This document shows, piece after piece, positions 1 through 10,255 of a stretch of DNA of 64,000 nucleotides (its first letter is position 1; each line of letters begins with the position of its first letter). The notes under the pieces were generated by a model, which was not told where the DNA came from, did no database searches, and saw only the letters and a program-made list of their open reading frames with translations. The position numbers and the translations under genes are program-made. Origin of the DNA: Microcella sp. (lineage in GTDB: Bacteria; Actinomycetota; Actinomycetes; Actinomycetales; Microbacteriaceae); the NCBI RefSeq assembly GCF_019739195.1, contig NZ_JAHHDS010000003.1:1488001-1552000 (forward strand). Direction: 5' to 3'.

Positions 1-68
1 GCCACCGCGAAAATCAGGATGCGCAGCCAGGCCGGGCCGGGCAGAATGCGCCAGAGCGATGCGTACAC
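1..68 (-). CDS. Small hypothetical protein, N-terminal part only (cut by window edge)
   Basis: A minus-strand frame opens with GTG at 66-68 and runs off the left edge. The 22 visible residues begin VYASLWRILPGPAWLRILI, a short polar start followed by a hydrophobic stretch that looks like the beginning of a membrane segment. It lies just downstream of the sortase gene on the same strand, 21 nt after its stop, so it is probably co-transcribed. From memory, small one-helix proteins with this type of start follow the sortase gene in Microbacteriaceae. No function is known to me. Confidence 0.6.
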   Translation of the reverse strand, partial: MYASLWRILPGPAWLRILIFAV

Positions 69-89
69 GTCAGTCGCCGCCTCGAGCGC

Positions 90-1049
90 TCACGAGCCGG
101 CCGCCTCGACGAGACCGCTGATGGCGGCGGGCGGGCCTCCTGCGCGGGGGTACCAGTTCTCCATCACGGCGTAGGCGATGATGCGCTCGGCCGATGAGAA
201 CCGAGGGTTGCAGCTCGTCATGGTGAGAAAGCGATCGGTTGCTTCGACCGACGGCTCGCGTGGCACGGGCTCCAGCACCGAGACGTAGGTTGGCCACACG
301 TACTCGAGGCCTCTGAAGCCGTACTCGTACCAGCCGTCGGCGGTCTCGACGTAGATCAGGTCGCCGACCCGCAGCTCAGCGATGTTGGCGAAGGGCGCCC
401 CGAAGGTCGTGCGGTGCGCGGCGATGGCGAAGTTGCCCATCTCGCCGGGCATCTGCGTGTCGAGGTAGTGCCCCACACCGATCTGTCGATTGTTGAGCAC
501 GGTGCTCAGGTCGATGCCGCCCGCGATCGGGCGCACCCAGTCGGCACCGAATCGCGGAACGATGAGCGTGCCGAACACTTCACCAGCCGCGGCAGGCTCA
601 GCCACCACAGGTTCGCCGTTGTCCACCGCCGGTCGCTCGGTGATGGCTTCCGCCCGCTCCCACTCCTGCTGCAGCTGCTGCTGCACCTCAACACCCGCGG
701 CCTGCTGCTCGGTGCCCGAGATGATGTCGTCGAGCCAGACGTACCAGCCCAAAAAGAGCATCACGACGACACCCGCGGTGATCAGCAGCTCACCGAGCAC
801 TCCCACGATGGTGATCTTCGGTGCGGCCTTTGGCGGGGTCGCGTCGGTCGAGCCGAACTCTGAGGGGCTGGTCTCGAAAGCGCTGTCGTCTGACGATCGT
901 GATTGTGCCGAGCGGGTGCGCTTCGACGCGGCACGTTCGCGCTCGCGAGCCTCTTTGCGGCTCAACGGCGCGCTCGCTTCTGGCTCCACCCCGGGCCCAG
1001 CGGCCTCGTCGGGCGAGAGACCGTCGTGAGGCCGGTCGTTCTCAATCAC
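90..1049 (-). CDS. Class E sortase
   Basis: Membrane-anchored cysteine transpeptidase that joins sorted surface proteins to the cell wall or to each other. The 319 residues comprise a charged cytoplasmic N-terminus (1-78), one membrane segment (about 79-103), a linker, and the sortase barrel. Catalytic residues are visible: H212 in AAHRTT, C280 in TMTSC and R289 in SSAERI. The N-terminal anchor and the TMTSC motif suit class E, common in actinobacteria in place of class A. The start is GTG at 1049, preceded by TACAAT six nt upstream, so the mRNA is probably leaderless. It is divergent from crgA. No LAXTG-type substrate gene was seen nearby. Confidence 0.9.
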   Translation of the reverse strand: MIENDRPHDGLSPDEAAGPGVEPEASAPLSRKEARERERAASKRTRSAQSRSSDDSAFETSPSEFGSTDATPPKAAPKITIVGVLGELLITAGVVVMLFLGWYVWLDDIISGTEQQAAGVEVQQQLQQEWERAEAITERPAVDNGEPVVAEPAAAGEVFGTLIVPRFGADWVRPIAGGIDLSTVLNNRQIGVGHYLDTQMPGEMGNFAIAAHRTTFGAPFANIAELRVGDLIYVETADGWYEYGFRGLEYVWPTYVSVLEPVPREPSVEATDRFLTMTSCNPRFSSAERIIAYAVMENWYPRAGGPPAAISGLVEAAGS

Positions 1050-1055
1050 CCGCTC

Positions 1056-1095
1056 ATTGTAGGCGCAGGTGCTGTGCGGCCTGTCGGGCTAGACT
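1056..1095. promoter_or_regulatory. Divergent -10 elements of the sortase gene and crgA
   Basis: On the minus strand TACAAT (1056-1061) lies six nt before the sortase GTG. On the plus strand TAGACT (1090-1095) lies seven nt before the crgA ATG. Both distances place transcription start at or next to the start codon. No clear -35 box or Shine-Dalgarno is seen for either gene. Confidence 0.6.
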
Positions 1096-1102
1096 CGACC
1101 GC

Positions 1103-1342
1103 ATGGCACGGTCAACTGCGCGCAGCGCCGAGAACCCCGAGACCCCCCGCGGCAACGACGCCCCGAACCCCGTCTGGTTCAAGCCCGTGATGTTCGGGTT
1201 CATGCTCGTCGGCCTTATCTGGATTCTCGTCTACTACGTGAGCCAGGCATCGTGGCCGGTGCCGAGCCTCGGCCCCTGGAACATCATGGTGGGCTTCGGC
1301 ATCATGTTCATCGGGTTCTTGATGACCACCCGGTGGCGCTGA
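1103..1342 (+). CDS. crgA: Cell division protein CrgA
   Basis: Small actinobacterial division-site membrane protein (79 aa), known in mycobacteria and Streptomyces to bind FtsZ, FtsQ, FtsI and CwsA and to influence septum placement. The sequence has a polar N-terminal tail with the NPVWFKP motif typical of the family, then two membrane helices (about 27-46 and 57-74) and a short TTRWR end. The ATG at 1103 is chosen because it gives the family's normal length and follows a -10 box by seven nt; the frame itself is open further upstream. Its position beside the origin block matches other actinobacteria. Confidence 0.92.
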   Translation: MARSTARSAENPETPRGNDAPNPVWFKPVMFGFMLVGLIWILVYYVSQASWPVPSLGPWNIMVGFGIMFIGFLMTTRWR

Positions 1343-1374
1343 CCGGGGCTTTCTCGAAAACTACAGCGGTGTGA

Positions 1375-1405
1375 TTATCCCCACTGTGGAATCGTCTGTG
1401 GATAA
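1375..1405. other. Pair of facing DnaA boxes between crgA and the rhomboid gene
   Basis: The 81-bp gap between crgA and the convergent rhomboid gene holds TTATCCCCA at 1375-1383 (one mismatch to TTATCCACA) and a perfect box in the other orientation, TGTGGATAA at 1397-1405. They are 13 nt apart and face each other. A gap this short would hardly carry both by chance. The site lies about 12 kb from the dnaA-dnaN gap. Confidence 0.6.
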
Positions 1406-1423
1406 CTTTCCACCCGCGCCCCT

Positions 1424-2272
1424 TTAGAGCAGGGCGAAACGCGCGATCGTCGCGAGCACGAGCACGCCGCCGACGAGCGCCAGCAGCAGCGCTTGCCGTC
1501 GCTGCTGGTCGGCGCGACGGGTGCGCAGCATCACGGCCGCGCACGCAGCGCCGACGAGCAGACCGCCAATGTGCGCCTGCCATGAGAGTCCCGGCACGAT
1601 GAAGCCGAGCCCCAGGTTGATCGCAATGATCACCACGAGCTGAATGCTGGTTCCGCCCAAGCGCCGCTGAATGACGAAAAAGGCACCCAGCAGGCCGAAG
1701 ATCGCACCGGATGCTCCCACAATGGCGGTGTCCGGTGCGAGCCACAGCGCCGCGACGGAGCCGCCGAGCGTCGAGAGCACATATGTCGCCGCGAAGCGGA
1801 CTCGACCGATGAGAGCCTCGAGCAGCGGCCCGAGCACGAACAGCGAGTACATGTTGAACAGAATGTGGAAGAACGAGCGGTCGCTGTGCACGAGGGCCAC
1901 GGTGAGCATGCGCCACGGCTCTTGCAGCGTGAACGGCGGGTAGTAGGCGAGCGCGTTCGTCACGGCGCCCTGCGACAGCAGTTGCAGCACGAAGACCACG
2001 AGCGTCACAGCCAGGATGCTGTAGCTGACGACCGGAACTCGACTGCCCGGCCGAAAGGCGCGCTGCAGGGCTGATGGTCTGCGGGGTTGAGCGGCCCGCG
2101 CACCTGCGACGCAGTCCGGGCAGTGCACGCCGACGGGCGCCGGCGTCTGGCATTGCGGGCACACCGTGCGCCCGCACCGTTGGCACAGCACGAAGCTACG
2201 GCGGTCCGGGTGCCGGTAGCACGTGTCGGAGTCAGCGCCGGCGCGCGGCCCTCCCCCGACCGGATCGGTCAC
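1424..2272 (-). CDS. Rhomboid family intramembrane serine protease with N-terminal zinc-binding module
   Basis: Membrane protease that cuts transmembrane helices. The first 55 residues form a B-box-like Cys/His cluster (C18, H21, C30, C33, C41, C51, C54), usual in actinobacterial rhomboids. About six membrane helices follow from residue 80. The catalytic pair is S188 in GASGAIFG and H234 in WQAHIGG. Its GTG start (2270-2272) overlaps the cyclophilin stop by 4 nt (GTGA), so the two genes are co-translated. The substrate cannot be told from the sequence. Confidence 0.9.
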   Translation of the reverse strand: MTDPVGGGPRAGADSDTCYRHPDRRSFVLCQRCGRTVCPQCQTPAPVGVHCPDCVAGARAAQPRRPSALQRAFRPGSRVPVVSYSILAVTLVVFVLQLLSQGAVTNALAYYPPFTLQEPWRMLTVALVHSDRSFFHILFNMYSLFVLGPLLEALIGRVRFAATYVLSTLGGSVAALWLAPDTAIVGASGAIFGLLGAFFVIQRRLGGTSIQLVVIIAINLGLGFIVPGLSWQAHIGGLLVGAACAAVMLRTRRADQQRRQALLLALVGGVLVLATIARFALL

Positions 2273-2811
2273 GCGACCTCGACGACCTCGATAGACGTGA
2301 TGATGACGTCGTCGAGAGGCTTGTCGTTGGCATTCGTGGGCACGGCCTCGATCGCGTCTACGACCGCACGCGACGCCTCATCGGCCACAACGCCGAAGAT
2401 CGTGTGGTTGCCGTTCAGCCACGTGGTCGGCTTCGTCGTGATGAAGAATTGCGAGCCGTTCGTGCCCTTGCCCATGCGCTTTCCGGCGTTGGCCATGGCG
2501 AACAGGTACGGCTCGGTGAACTGCAGCTCGGGGTGGATCTCGTCGTCGAACTCGTATCCTGGGCCGCCAATGCCCTGACCGAGCGGGTCGCCGCCCTGCA
2601 GCATGAAGTCTTTGATGATGCGGTGGAAGATCACGCCGTTGTAGAGCGGGGCGGTGGTGGTCTCTCCCGTGGCCGGGTTCTTCCACTCCTTCGTGCCCGT
2701 GGCGAGGCCGACGAAGTTGTCGACTGTCTTGGGCGCGTGGTTGCCGAAGAGATTGACGACGATGTCGCCGTGGTTGGTGTGGATGGTCGCAACAGCGGTG
2801 TGGATCGTCAT
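2269..2811 (-). CDS. Peptidyl-prolyl cis-trans isomerase, cyclophilin type
   Basis: Cytoplasmic proline isomerase of 180 aa with no signal peptide. Cyclophilin landmarks are present: the FHRIIKDFMLQGGDP block with the active-site arginine, then GSQFFIT and the WLNGNHTIFG segment. The start is ATG at 2811; the frame is open 33 codons further upstream, but the 2811 start fits the family and has CAGAAT six nt before it, suggesting a leaderless message. It is first of a two-gene unit with the rhomboid protease. Confidence 0.93.
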   Translation of the reverse strand: MTIHTAVATIHTNHGDIVVNLFGNHAPKTVDNFVGLATGTKEWKNPATGETTTAPLYNGVIFHRIIKDFMLQGGDPLGQGIGGPGYEFDDEIHPELQFTEPYLFAMANAGKRMGKGTNGSQFFITTKPTTWLNGNHTIFGVVADEASRAVVDAIEAVPTNANDKPLDDVIITSIEVVEVA

Positions 2812-2933
2812 ACCCCAATTCTGGCACGGTGGGCGCTGGTCGCTTCCTGAGCATTCGGTCGATGCCTGTTGGGTGCCCTGGTCATCAGTGCCAGGATGGT
2901 GGTGTCGCACATTGTCGACCAGGGGAGGACGTC

Positions 2934-3503
2934 ATGGAACTGTCACGCAAGCGCCGTCGCGAGATCAAGAAGCTGCGCCGAGAGGCCGAAGGCGTCTGGG
3001 ACGAGCAGCGCGAGGTTCTCGAGCACGCGGCGAGCATCCTGCGTGATGCCAGCCGTCAAGCCGCCAGCGTCGCCCGCGATGATGTCGCACCCCGCGTGCG
3101 CAGCACCTACGAGAAGCGCGTCGTGCCAACGGTCGAGGCCGGTGTCGATTCGGTCAAGCACGCTGCGAGCGCGACGCGCGACCGCTTCGTCGACGACGTG
3201 ATCCCCGCCGTGACGGGCGCGATCGGGTCAGCCATCGCCGTTCTCGACGTCGCGCGCGACAAGCGCATTCGGGATGCTCTCAAGTCGGTGTCGTCGACCG
3301 GTCGCGAGCTCGCCACCAAAGCGGGCCAGAGGGTCGGCCTCATCGAGGTCAAGCCGCAGCGCGGCCCGGGAACCTACATTCTCATCGGCCTCGGTGTTGT
3401 CGCCACGGCCGCCATCGCCTACGCCGCCTGGCAGACGCTGCGCGCCGACGACGACCTCTGGGTCGAAGAAGACGAGACGGTCGACCCGACGCCTGCCGCC
3501 TAG
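2934..3503 (+). CDS. Hypothetical protein with long amphipathic helices and a C-terminal membrane anchor
   Basis: The protein has 189 residues. The first part is very rich in Arg, Lys, Glu and Ala and predicts long charged helices. One hydrophobic helix follows (about 147-166, YILIGLGVVATAAIAYAAW), then a short acidic tail (DDDLWVEEDETVD). The ATG at 2934 has a good ribosome site (GGGGAGG). The layout resembles single-pass actinobacterial proteins sometimes annotated as DNA-binding or apolipoprotein-like. I do not recognise a domain. It is convergent with the gdx gene. Confidence 0.75.
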   Translation: MELSRKRRREIKKLRREAEGVWDEQREVLEHAASILRDASRQAASVARDDVAPRVRSTYEKRVVPTVEAGVDSVKHAASATRDRFVDDVIPAVTGAIGSAIAVLDVARDKRIRDALKSVSSTGRELATKAGQRVGLIEVKPQRGPGTYILIGLGVVATAAIAYAAWQTLRADDDLWVEEDETVDPTPAA

Positions 3504-3512
3504 CGCCGGTTC

Positions 3513-3839
3513 TCAGTGCTCGACGTCGCTCACGAGCTTGAGCGCCACGACGCACGCGACGATGCCGAGCACGAGTAGCAGCTTGATCACTGAGGCGGTC
3601 TCGGCGCCGGTGATCATGGCCCAGACGATCGTCAGGCTCGCGCCGACGCCAACCCACACTGCATACGCGGTGCCGGTCGGAATCTCGCGCATGGCGATAG
3701 CGAGTCCGAGCATGCTGAGGGCGAGGGCGACGAGAAAGACGATCGACGGCACGATCTTGGTGAAGCCTTTGGATGCTCCCAAGGCGGTAGCCCAGACGGC
3801 TTCGAGCACGCCCGAGGCGAGCAAGATGATCCACGACAT
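3513..3839 (-). CDS. gdx: SMR-family guanidinium exporter (Gdx/SugE type)
   Basis: Four-helix small multidrug resistance protein (108 aa) working as a dual-topology dimer that exports guanidinium in exchange for protons. The essential glutamate is E13 in GVLEAVWA, and the IPTGTAYAVW stretch in helix 3 matches the SugE/Gdx branch rather than the EmrE branch. The decisive evidence is upstream: the leader holds a guanidine-III riboswitch ending close to the start codon. The ATG at 3839 follows a hairpin whose loop contains the AAGG ribosome site. It is a single-gene unit, convergent with the preceding gene. Confidence 0.9.
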   Translation of the reverse strand: MSWIILLASGVLEAVWATALGASKGFTKIVPSIVFLVALALSMLGLAIAMREIPTGTAYAVWVGVGASLTIVWAMITGAETASVIKLLLVLGIVACVVALKLVSDVEH

Positions 3840-3841
3840 GA

Positions 3842-3896
3842 GGTCAGCCTTCTGACCCGTCTTGTCGCTGTCCGGGTACGGGATACCTCGTCCGGG
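3842..3896 (-). promoter_or_regulatory. Guanidine-III (ykkC-III) riboswitch with alternative ribosome-site hairpin
   Basis: Read on the minus strand, 3896-3856 gives CCGGACGAGGU, then CCCGUACCCGG, then GACAAGACGGG. These are the conserved segments of the guanidine-III class. The CCGG/CCGG and CCCGU/ACGGG pairings of its pseudoknot are both possible. Directly downstream (3857-3842) GGTCAG and CTGACC form a hairpin with AAGG, the likely Shine-Dalgarno, in the loop. Its 5' arm shares bases with ACGGG, so aptamer and hairpin compete. Guanidine binding would then open the ribosome site (inference). This fits the exporter it precedes. Confidence 0.9.
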
Positions 3897-3953
3897 GGCT
3901 CTCTCTCGAGCTCAACTCTAGAGTTGCACGGCAACCTGCTCATGCACTGTGCA

Positions 3954-4529
3954 TCACGCGCCGCGCACGATGAGGTCGGCACGGCCGTGCGGTTCGTGTT
4001 CGGCGCGATAGCGCGCGTCGTTGCTCGACCAGAGCTCCCAGTGCTGAGCATTCTCGTTGCCAGCGTCGCGCGCTCGGCCCCGCTCGAGAGCGATCATCGC
4101 ATCGGTCTCGACCCAGATCGCGAGATCCCAGTGCGGTGCCAGCGTCGGGTGCAGCGCCGTGATGCCTTCCACGATCACGATCGAGGCTCCGGGCACAGCG
4201 ATCGGATCGCTCAGAGAATTCGACGACCACTCCCGTCGCTGATAGACGACAGGTTCGCCGCGGCGTAACGGAGTGATGACCTGCTGCAGAAGCCGATCGT
4301 GATCCCAACCCCGATCCCACGAGTCGTCGAGCATGCGTTCGCGCACGATGAAGTCGTCCATCGGAATCACGACGGCGTCGGCGCCGAGCCTTTCCGCAAT
4401 CGCGGCCGCGAGGGTGCTTTTGCCGGAGCCGCCCGCGCCGTCGATCCCCACGATCACGGGCGTGCGAGCATCCCGCAGCGCAGTGATCTGCGTGACGACC
4501 TCGTCGATGCCGACCGTACGAGGGCTCAT
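3954..4529 (-). CDS. Uridine kinase-like P-loop kinase
   Basis: P-loop protein of about 191 aa. Walker A is GIDGAGGSGKST near the N-terminus, followed by the PMDDF segment typical of uridine and pantothenate kinase folds, and a Walker B-like strand IVIVEGITAL. Nucleoside phosphorylation is likely but the substrate is not certain. The ATG at 4529 is preferred to one nine codons upstream: GACAAT sits six nt before it, as in other leaderless genes here, while the upstream ATG lies inside a dispersed palindromic repeat. Confidence 0.8.
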   Translation of the reverse strand: MSPRTVGIDEVVTQITALRDARTPVIVGIDGAGGSGKSTLAAAIAERLGADAVVIPMDDFIVRERMLDDSWDRGWDHDRLLQQVITPLRRGEPVVYQRREWSSNSLSDPIAVPGASIVIVEGITALHPTLAPHWDLAIWVETDAMIALERGRARDAGNENAQHWELWSSNDARYRAEHEPHGRADLIVRGA

Positions 4530-4548
4530 CGCCCCATTGTCTCGCGGA

Positions 4549-4573
4549 AGCGGCATCGCGCCGCAGGAGCGCC
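4549..4573. repeat. Partial copy of the tRNA-linked palindromic repeat
   Basis: GCGGAAGCGGCATCGCGCCG is followed by CAGGAGCG as in the fuller copies nearby, but the right half of the hairpin is missing. It lies just upstream of the uridine-kinase-like gene. Confidence 0.6.
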
Positions 4574-4593
4574 TCCGTGCAACCCCGAGCCGA

Positions 4594-4667
4594 GACGCGA
4601 AGCGTCGCGACCGCGCTCGTGACGCGGAAGCGGCATCGCGCCGCAGGAGCGGCGGCGCGATCAGAAA
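4594..4667. repeat. Palindromic repeat element, full copy A (two hairpins)
   Basis: A 74-bp segment nearly identical to 55569-55642. The right hairpin pairs ATCGCGCCGC (4635-4644) with GCGGCGCGAT (4652-4661) perfectly around the loop AGGAGCG. A left hairpin can pair GCGTC with GACGC. The far copy keeps both stems with different base pairs. It lies between the uridine-kinase-like gene and tRNA-Ala and has no reading frame. Confidence 0.7.
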
Positions 4668-4670
4668 ATG

Positions 4671-4693
4671 GAGTGGAGCCTAGGAGAATCGAA
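4671..4693 (-). repeat. Duplicate of the 3' end of tRNA-Ala
   Basis: The 23 bp at 4671-4693 are identical to 4760-4782, which cover the acceptor 3' strand and T arm of tRNA-Ala plus three flanking bases. After that the match ends, so this is a fragment and not a tRNA gene. The two copies are in direct orientation 89 bp apart. Confidence 0.75.
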
Positions 4694-4762
4694 CCCCGCG
4701 ACCGCAGGTTATGCGGTTGCGCGTCGAGCCTGAGCGCGGGCAAGAGAGCGGCGGGCAAGGAG

Positions 4763-4835
4763 TGGAGCCTAGGAGAATCGAACTCCTGACCTCCTGCTTG
4801 CAAAGCAGGCGCTCTACCAATTGAGCTAAGGCCCC
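4763..4835 (-). tRNA. tRNA-Ala (TGC)
   Basis: 73 nt on the minus strand: acceptor GGGGCCT pairs with AGGCTCC, the D arm has AGCTCAATTGGTAGAGC, the anticodon loop is TTTGCAA (anticodon TGC) and the T loop TTCGATT. CCA is not encoded. It is followed downstream (lower coordinates) by the duplicated 3' fragment. Confidence 0.97.
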
Positions 4836-4860
4836 GTTGCTTCGATTCTACCGAAGCGGC

Positions 4861-4887
4861 ATCGCGCCGTAGGAGCGGCGGCGCGAT
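4861..4887. repeat. Palindromic repeat element, short copy between tRNA-Ala and tRNA-Ile
   Basis: ATCGCGCCGT (4861-4870), loop AGGAGCG, and GCGGCGCGAT (4878-4887) form the same hairpin as copy A with one G-T pair. The flank CCGAAGCGGC is shared too. It fills most of the 66-bp spacer between the two tRNA genes. Confidence 0.7.
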
Positions 4888-4901
4888 AGAAGAACATCGC
4901 G

Positions 4902-4975
4902 TGGGGATACGAGGACTTGAACCTCGGACCTCTTCGTTATCAGCGAAGCGCTCTAACCGCCTGAGCTATATCCCC
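4902..4975 (-). tRNA. tRNA-Ile (GAT)
   Basis: 74 nt on the minus strand: acceptor GGGGATA pairs with TATCCCC, the D arm is GCTCAGGCGGTTAGAGC, the anticodon loop CTGATAA (anticodon GAT) and the T loop TTCAAGT. CCA is not encoded. The Ile-Ala pair just downstream of gyrA is typical of actinobacteria. Confidence 0.97.
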
Positions 4976-5039
4976 GTAAGACCGGGTACGACTGTACCGC
5001 ACCCGGTGAGCCTCCTCCCAATCGGGCGGAGGCGGCCGA

Positions 5040-5447
5040 TCAGTTGTTGGTGAAGCCGACGAGCAGTCCGCCGGTGAGGCGCACGCTGAGGTTGTAGAGA
5101 AGGGCGCTGATCGCGCCGATGGCGGTGCCGCCCACGATGTTCAGCACGGCCACAATGCTCGCGAAGAACATGACCTGACCGAGCGAGAAGACGCTGGCAA
5201 GGCTCGTCGCTTCGTCGCCGATGATGTCGCTGAAGACCGAGTCGACCTGCTCGATGACGCCGAGCGAGTTGAGCACGATCCACACGAACAGCGTGGCAAC
5301 GAGCAGCAGGATCGCGCCGCAGATGGCGACGAGGAACGAGAGCTTCACCGCCGACCAGAAGTCGATGTAGACGAGCTTGAGGCGCACCTGTTTGGTGGGG
5401 GCCTGGCGCTGCGACTTGCGCTGCAGCTTCTCGGCGACAGTACTCAC
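5040..5447 (-). CDS. DUF3566 domain membrane protein
   Basis: 135-aa membrane protein with a basic N-terminus and two hydrophobic segments (about 36-58 and 91-112) separated by a segment that could lie outside. DUF3566 proteins sit directly after gyrA in most actinobacteria and their role is unknown. Here the GTG start (5445-5447) overlaps the gyrA stop by 4 nt (GTGA), so it is translated with gyrase. Confidence 0.88.
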   Translation of the reverse strand: MSTVAEKLQRKSQRQAPTKQVRLKLVYIDFWSAVKLSFLVAICGAILLLVATLFVWIVLNSLGVIEQVDSVFSDIIGDEATSLASVFSLGQVMFFASIVAVLNIVGGTAIGAISALLYNLSVRLTGGLLVGFTNN

Positions 5448-8050
5448 TCGTTCTCGTCCTTTCCGACCTCGACCTGTGATGCAGTCTCGGCGGTGTCGTC
5501 TGTGTTTTCAATACTGGCCGCTTCTCGGCCATCGGTTTCAGCCTCTACGGGCTCCGCGTCAGGGTCGACCAGGTTGCGTTCGCTGTTGCGGGCGATCGCG
5601 ATGATGCGGTCGTCGTCGTCCGGCCTGGCGAACACGACCCCCATGGTGTCGCGGCCCTTAGCGGGCACTTCGGCCACCGAGGAGCGTACCACCTTGCCGT
5701 TTTGCATCACCACGAGCACCTCGTCGTCGTCGGCCACGATCAGACCGCCGGCGAGCGCGCCGCGGTCGTCACTGAGCTTCGCGACCTTGATGCCGAGGCC
5801 ACCGCGCTGCTGGATGCGGTACTGGTCGACATCGGTGCGTTTGGCGTAGCCGCCCTCGGTGACGACGAAGACGTAGCCGCGGTCGCCCACCACGGAGGCC
5901 GAGAGCAGTTCGTCGTTCGCGCGGAACTTCATACCCGTGACACCCGAGGTCGAGCGGCCCATCGGGCGCAAGGCCGAGTCGTCGGCCGTGAAGCGCAACG
6001 ACATTCCGAGCCGTGAGACGAGCAGGATGTCGTCGGAGTCGTCGGCGAGCATGGCCGAGACCAGAGTGTCTCCCTCGCGCAGGTTGATGGCGATGATGCC
6101 GCCCGTGCGGTTGGTGTCGTACTCGGTCAGCGCCGTCTTCTTGACGAGGCCCCGCCGGGTCGCGAGCACGAGATGCTGCGCGACGGAGTAGTCGCGAATG
6201 TCGAGAATCTGCGCGATCTCCTCCCCCGGCTGCAGCGCCAGCAGGTTGGCGACGTGTTGGCCCTTGGCGTCGCGGCCGGCCTCTTGAATCTCGTAGGTCT
6301 TCAGGCGGTAGACCCGGCCCGTGGTGGTGAAGAACAGCAGCCAGTGGTGCGTCGTGGTCACGAAGAAGTGCTCGACGACATCGTCGGCGCGCAGCTGCGC
6401 ACCCTTGACGCCCTTGCCGCCGCGGTGCTGCGAGCGGTAGTTGTCGCTGCGCGTGCGCTTGATGTAGCCGCCGCGCGTGACGGTGACAACCATCTCCTCT
6501 TCGGGAATCAGGTCTTCGACGCTCATGTCTCCGTCGAAGCCGAACATGATCTCGGTGCGCCGGTCATCGCCGTAGCGGTCGACGATCTCGGTGAGCTCAT
6601 CGCTCACGATCGAGCGCTGCCGCTCGGGGCTCGCAAGAATCGCCTGGTAATCAGCGATGAGCCGCTCGAGCTCTTCCGCCTGATCTTGGATCTTCTGGCG
6701 CTCGAGCGCAGCGAGTCGGCGCAGTTGCAGGTTGAGGATCGCCGTCGCCTGCAGCTCGTCAACGTCGAGCAGCTGCATGAGGCCGTCGCGGGCTTCTTCC
6801 GTGGTCTGCGAGCGACGAATGAGGGCGATGACCTCGTCGAGAGCATCCAGCGCCTTGAGGTAGCCGCGCAGAATGTGAGCGTCTGCCTCGGCCTTCGCAA
6901 GGCGGAACGCCGTGCGGCGCACGATGACCTCGATCTGGTGCGACACCCAGTAGGTGATGAAGCCGTCGATCGGCAGCGTGCGCGGCACGCCATCGACGAT
7001 CGCGAGCATGTTGGCGCCGAAGTTGTCTTGCAGCTGCGTGTGCTTGTAGAGGTTGTTGAGCACGACCTTCGCGACCGCGTCGCGCTTGAGCACGATGACG
7101 AGGCGCTGGCCCGTGCGGCCCGATGACTCGTCGCGAATGTCGGCGATGCCGCCGAGCTTGCCCTCTTTGACGAGGTCGGCGATCTTGATCGCCAGGTTGT
7201 CGGGGTTGACCTGGTACGGCAGCTCGGTGATGACAAGGCAGGTGCGGCCCTGGATCTCTTCGACGGTGACGACCGCGCGCATGGTGATGGAGCCGCGGCC
7301 GGTGCGATAAGCATCGTGGATGCCCTTGACGCCGAGAATCTGTGCACCGGTCGGGAAGTCGGGGCCCTTGACCCGCTGCAGTATGGCCTCGAGCAGGCTC
7401 TCGCGGTCGGCGTCAGGATTCTCGAGGTGCCACAGTGCGGCCGAGGCGACTTCGCGCAGGTTGTGGGGAGGAATGTTGGTGGCCATGCCAACCGCGATGC
7501 CGACCGAGCCGTTGACGAGCAGGTTCGGGAAGCGGGCGGGCAGGATGCTCGGCTCGCGCGTTCTGCCGTCGTAGTTGTCTTGGAAGTCGACGGTGTCTTC
7601 CTCGATGTCGCGCACCATCTCCATGGCGAGCGGAGCCATCTTGGTCTCGGTGTACCGAGGGGCCGCGGCACCGTCGTTGCCGGGCGACCCGAAGTTGCCC
7701 TGCCCGGCGGCGAGCGGATACCGCATCGACCACGGCTGCACCAGGCGCACGAGCGCGTCGTAGATGGCCGAGTCGCCGTGCGGGTGGAACTGCCCCATGA
7801 CGTCACCGACGACGCGCGAGCACTTCGAGTAGGCCTTGTCGGGGCGGTAGCCGCCGTCGAACATCGCGTAGATCACGCGGCGGTGCACGGGCTTGAGACC
7901 GTCGCGCACGTCGGGCAGGGCGCGCCCGACGATGACGCTCATGGCGTAGTCGAGGTACGACCGCTGCATCTCGAGCTGGAGGTCGACCTGGTTGACCCTG
8001 CCGCCCGGTCCGTAGTCGACCGGCTCGGTGCCGGTGGTGTCGTCTGCCAT
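5444..8050 (-). CDS. gyrA: DNA gyrase subunit A
   Basis: Cleavage and rejoining subunit of gyrase (868 aa), acting with GyrB to put in negative supercoils. The active tyrosine is Y133 in PRYTE. The quinolone region reads [12 protein letters not shown] with Ser and Asp at the key places (S94, D98), the sensitive form. The C-terminal beta-pinwheel carries the GyrA box in the variant QHRGGKG. The start is ATG at 8050 with AAAAGGA upstream; an in-frame ATG 14 codons earlier has no such site. It lies 48 bp after gyrB. The acidic C-terminal tail beyond about residue 815 is of low complexity. Confidence 0.97.
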   Translation of the reverse strand: MADDTTGTEPVDYGPGGRVNQVDLQLEMQRSYLDYAMSVIVGRALPDVRDGLKPVHRRVIYAMFDGGYRPDKAYSKCSRVVGDVMGQFHPHGDSAIYDALVRLVQPWSMRYPLAAGQGNFGSPGNDGAAAPRYTETKMAPLAMEMVRDIEEDTVDFQDNYDGRTREPSILPARFPNLLVNGSVGIAVGMATNIPPHNLREVASAALWHLENPDADRESLLEAILQRVKGPDFPTGAQILGVKGIHDAYRTGRGSITMRAVVTVEEIQGRTCLVITELPYQVNPDNLAIKIADLVKEGKLGGIADIRDESSGRTGQRLVIVLKRDAVAKVVLNNLYKHTQLQDNFGANMLAIVDGVPRTLPIDGFITYWVSHQIEVIVRRTAFRLAKAEADAHILRGYLKALDALDEVIALIRRSQTTEEARDGLMQLLDVDELQATAILNLQLRRLAALERQKIQDQAEELERLIADYQAILASPERQRSIVSDELTEIVDRYGDDRRTEIMFGFDGDMSVEDLIPEEEMVVTVTRGGYIKRTRSDNYRSQHRGGKGVKGAQLRADDVVEHFFVTTTHHWLLFFTTTGRVYRLKTYEIQEAGRDAKGQHVANLLALQPGEEIAQILDIRDYSVAQHLVLATRRGLVKKTALTEYDTNRTGGIIAINLREGDTLVSAMLADDSDDILLVSRLGMSLRFTADDSALRPMGRSTSGVTGMKFRANDELLSASVVGDRGYVFVVTEGGYAKRTDVDQYRIQQRGGLGIKVAKLSDDRGALAGGLIVADDDEVLVVMQNGKVVRSSVAEVPAKGRDTMGVVFARPDDDDRIIAIARNSERNLVDPDAEPVEAETDGREAASIENTDDTAETASQVEVGKDENE

Positions 8051-8098
8051 GAGGGGAATCCTTTTGGTGGTGGTGTGATCGGAGTGCGGCAACCAGCA

Positions 8099-10255
<2,157 letters not shown>

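Noticed and set aside
4671-4750. Possible second tRNA gene next to tRNA-Ala
   Set aside because: Only the 3' 20 nt match; no D arm or anticodon arm can be formed.
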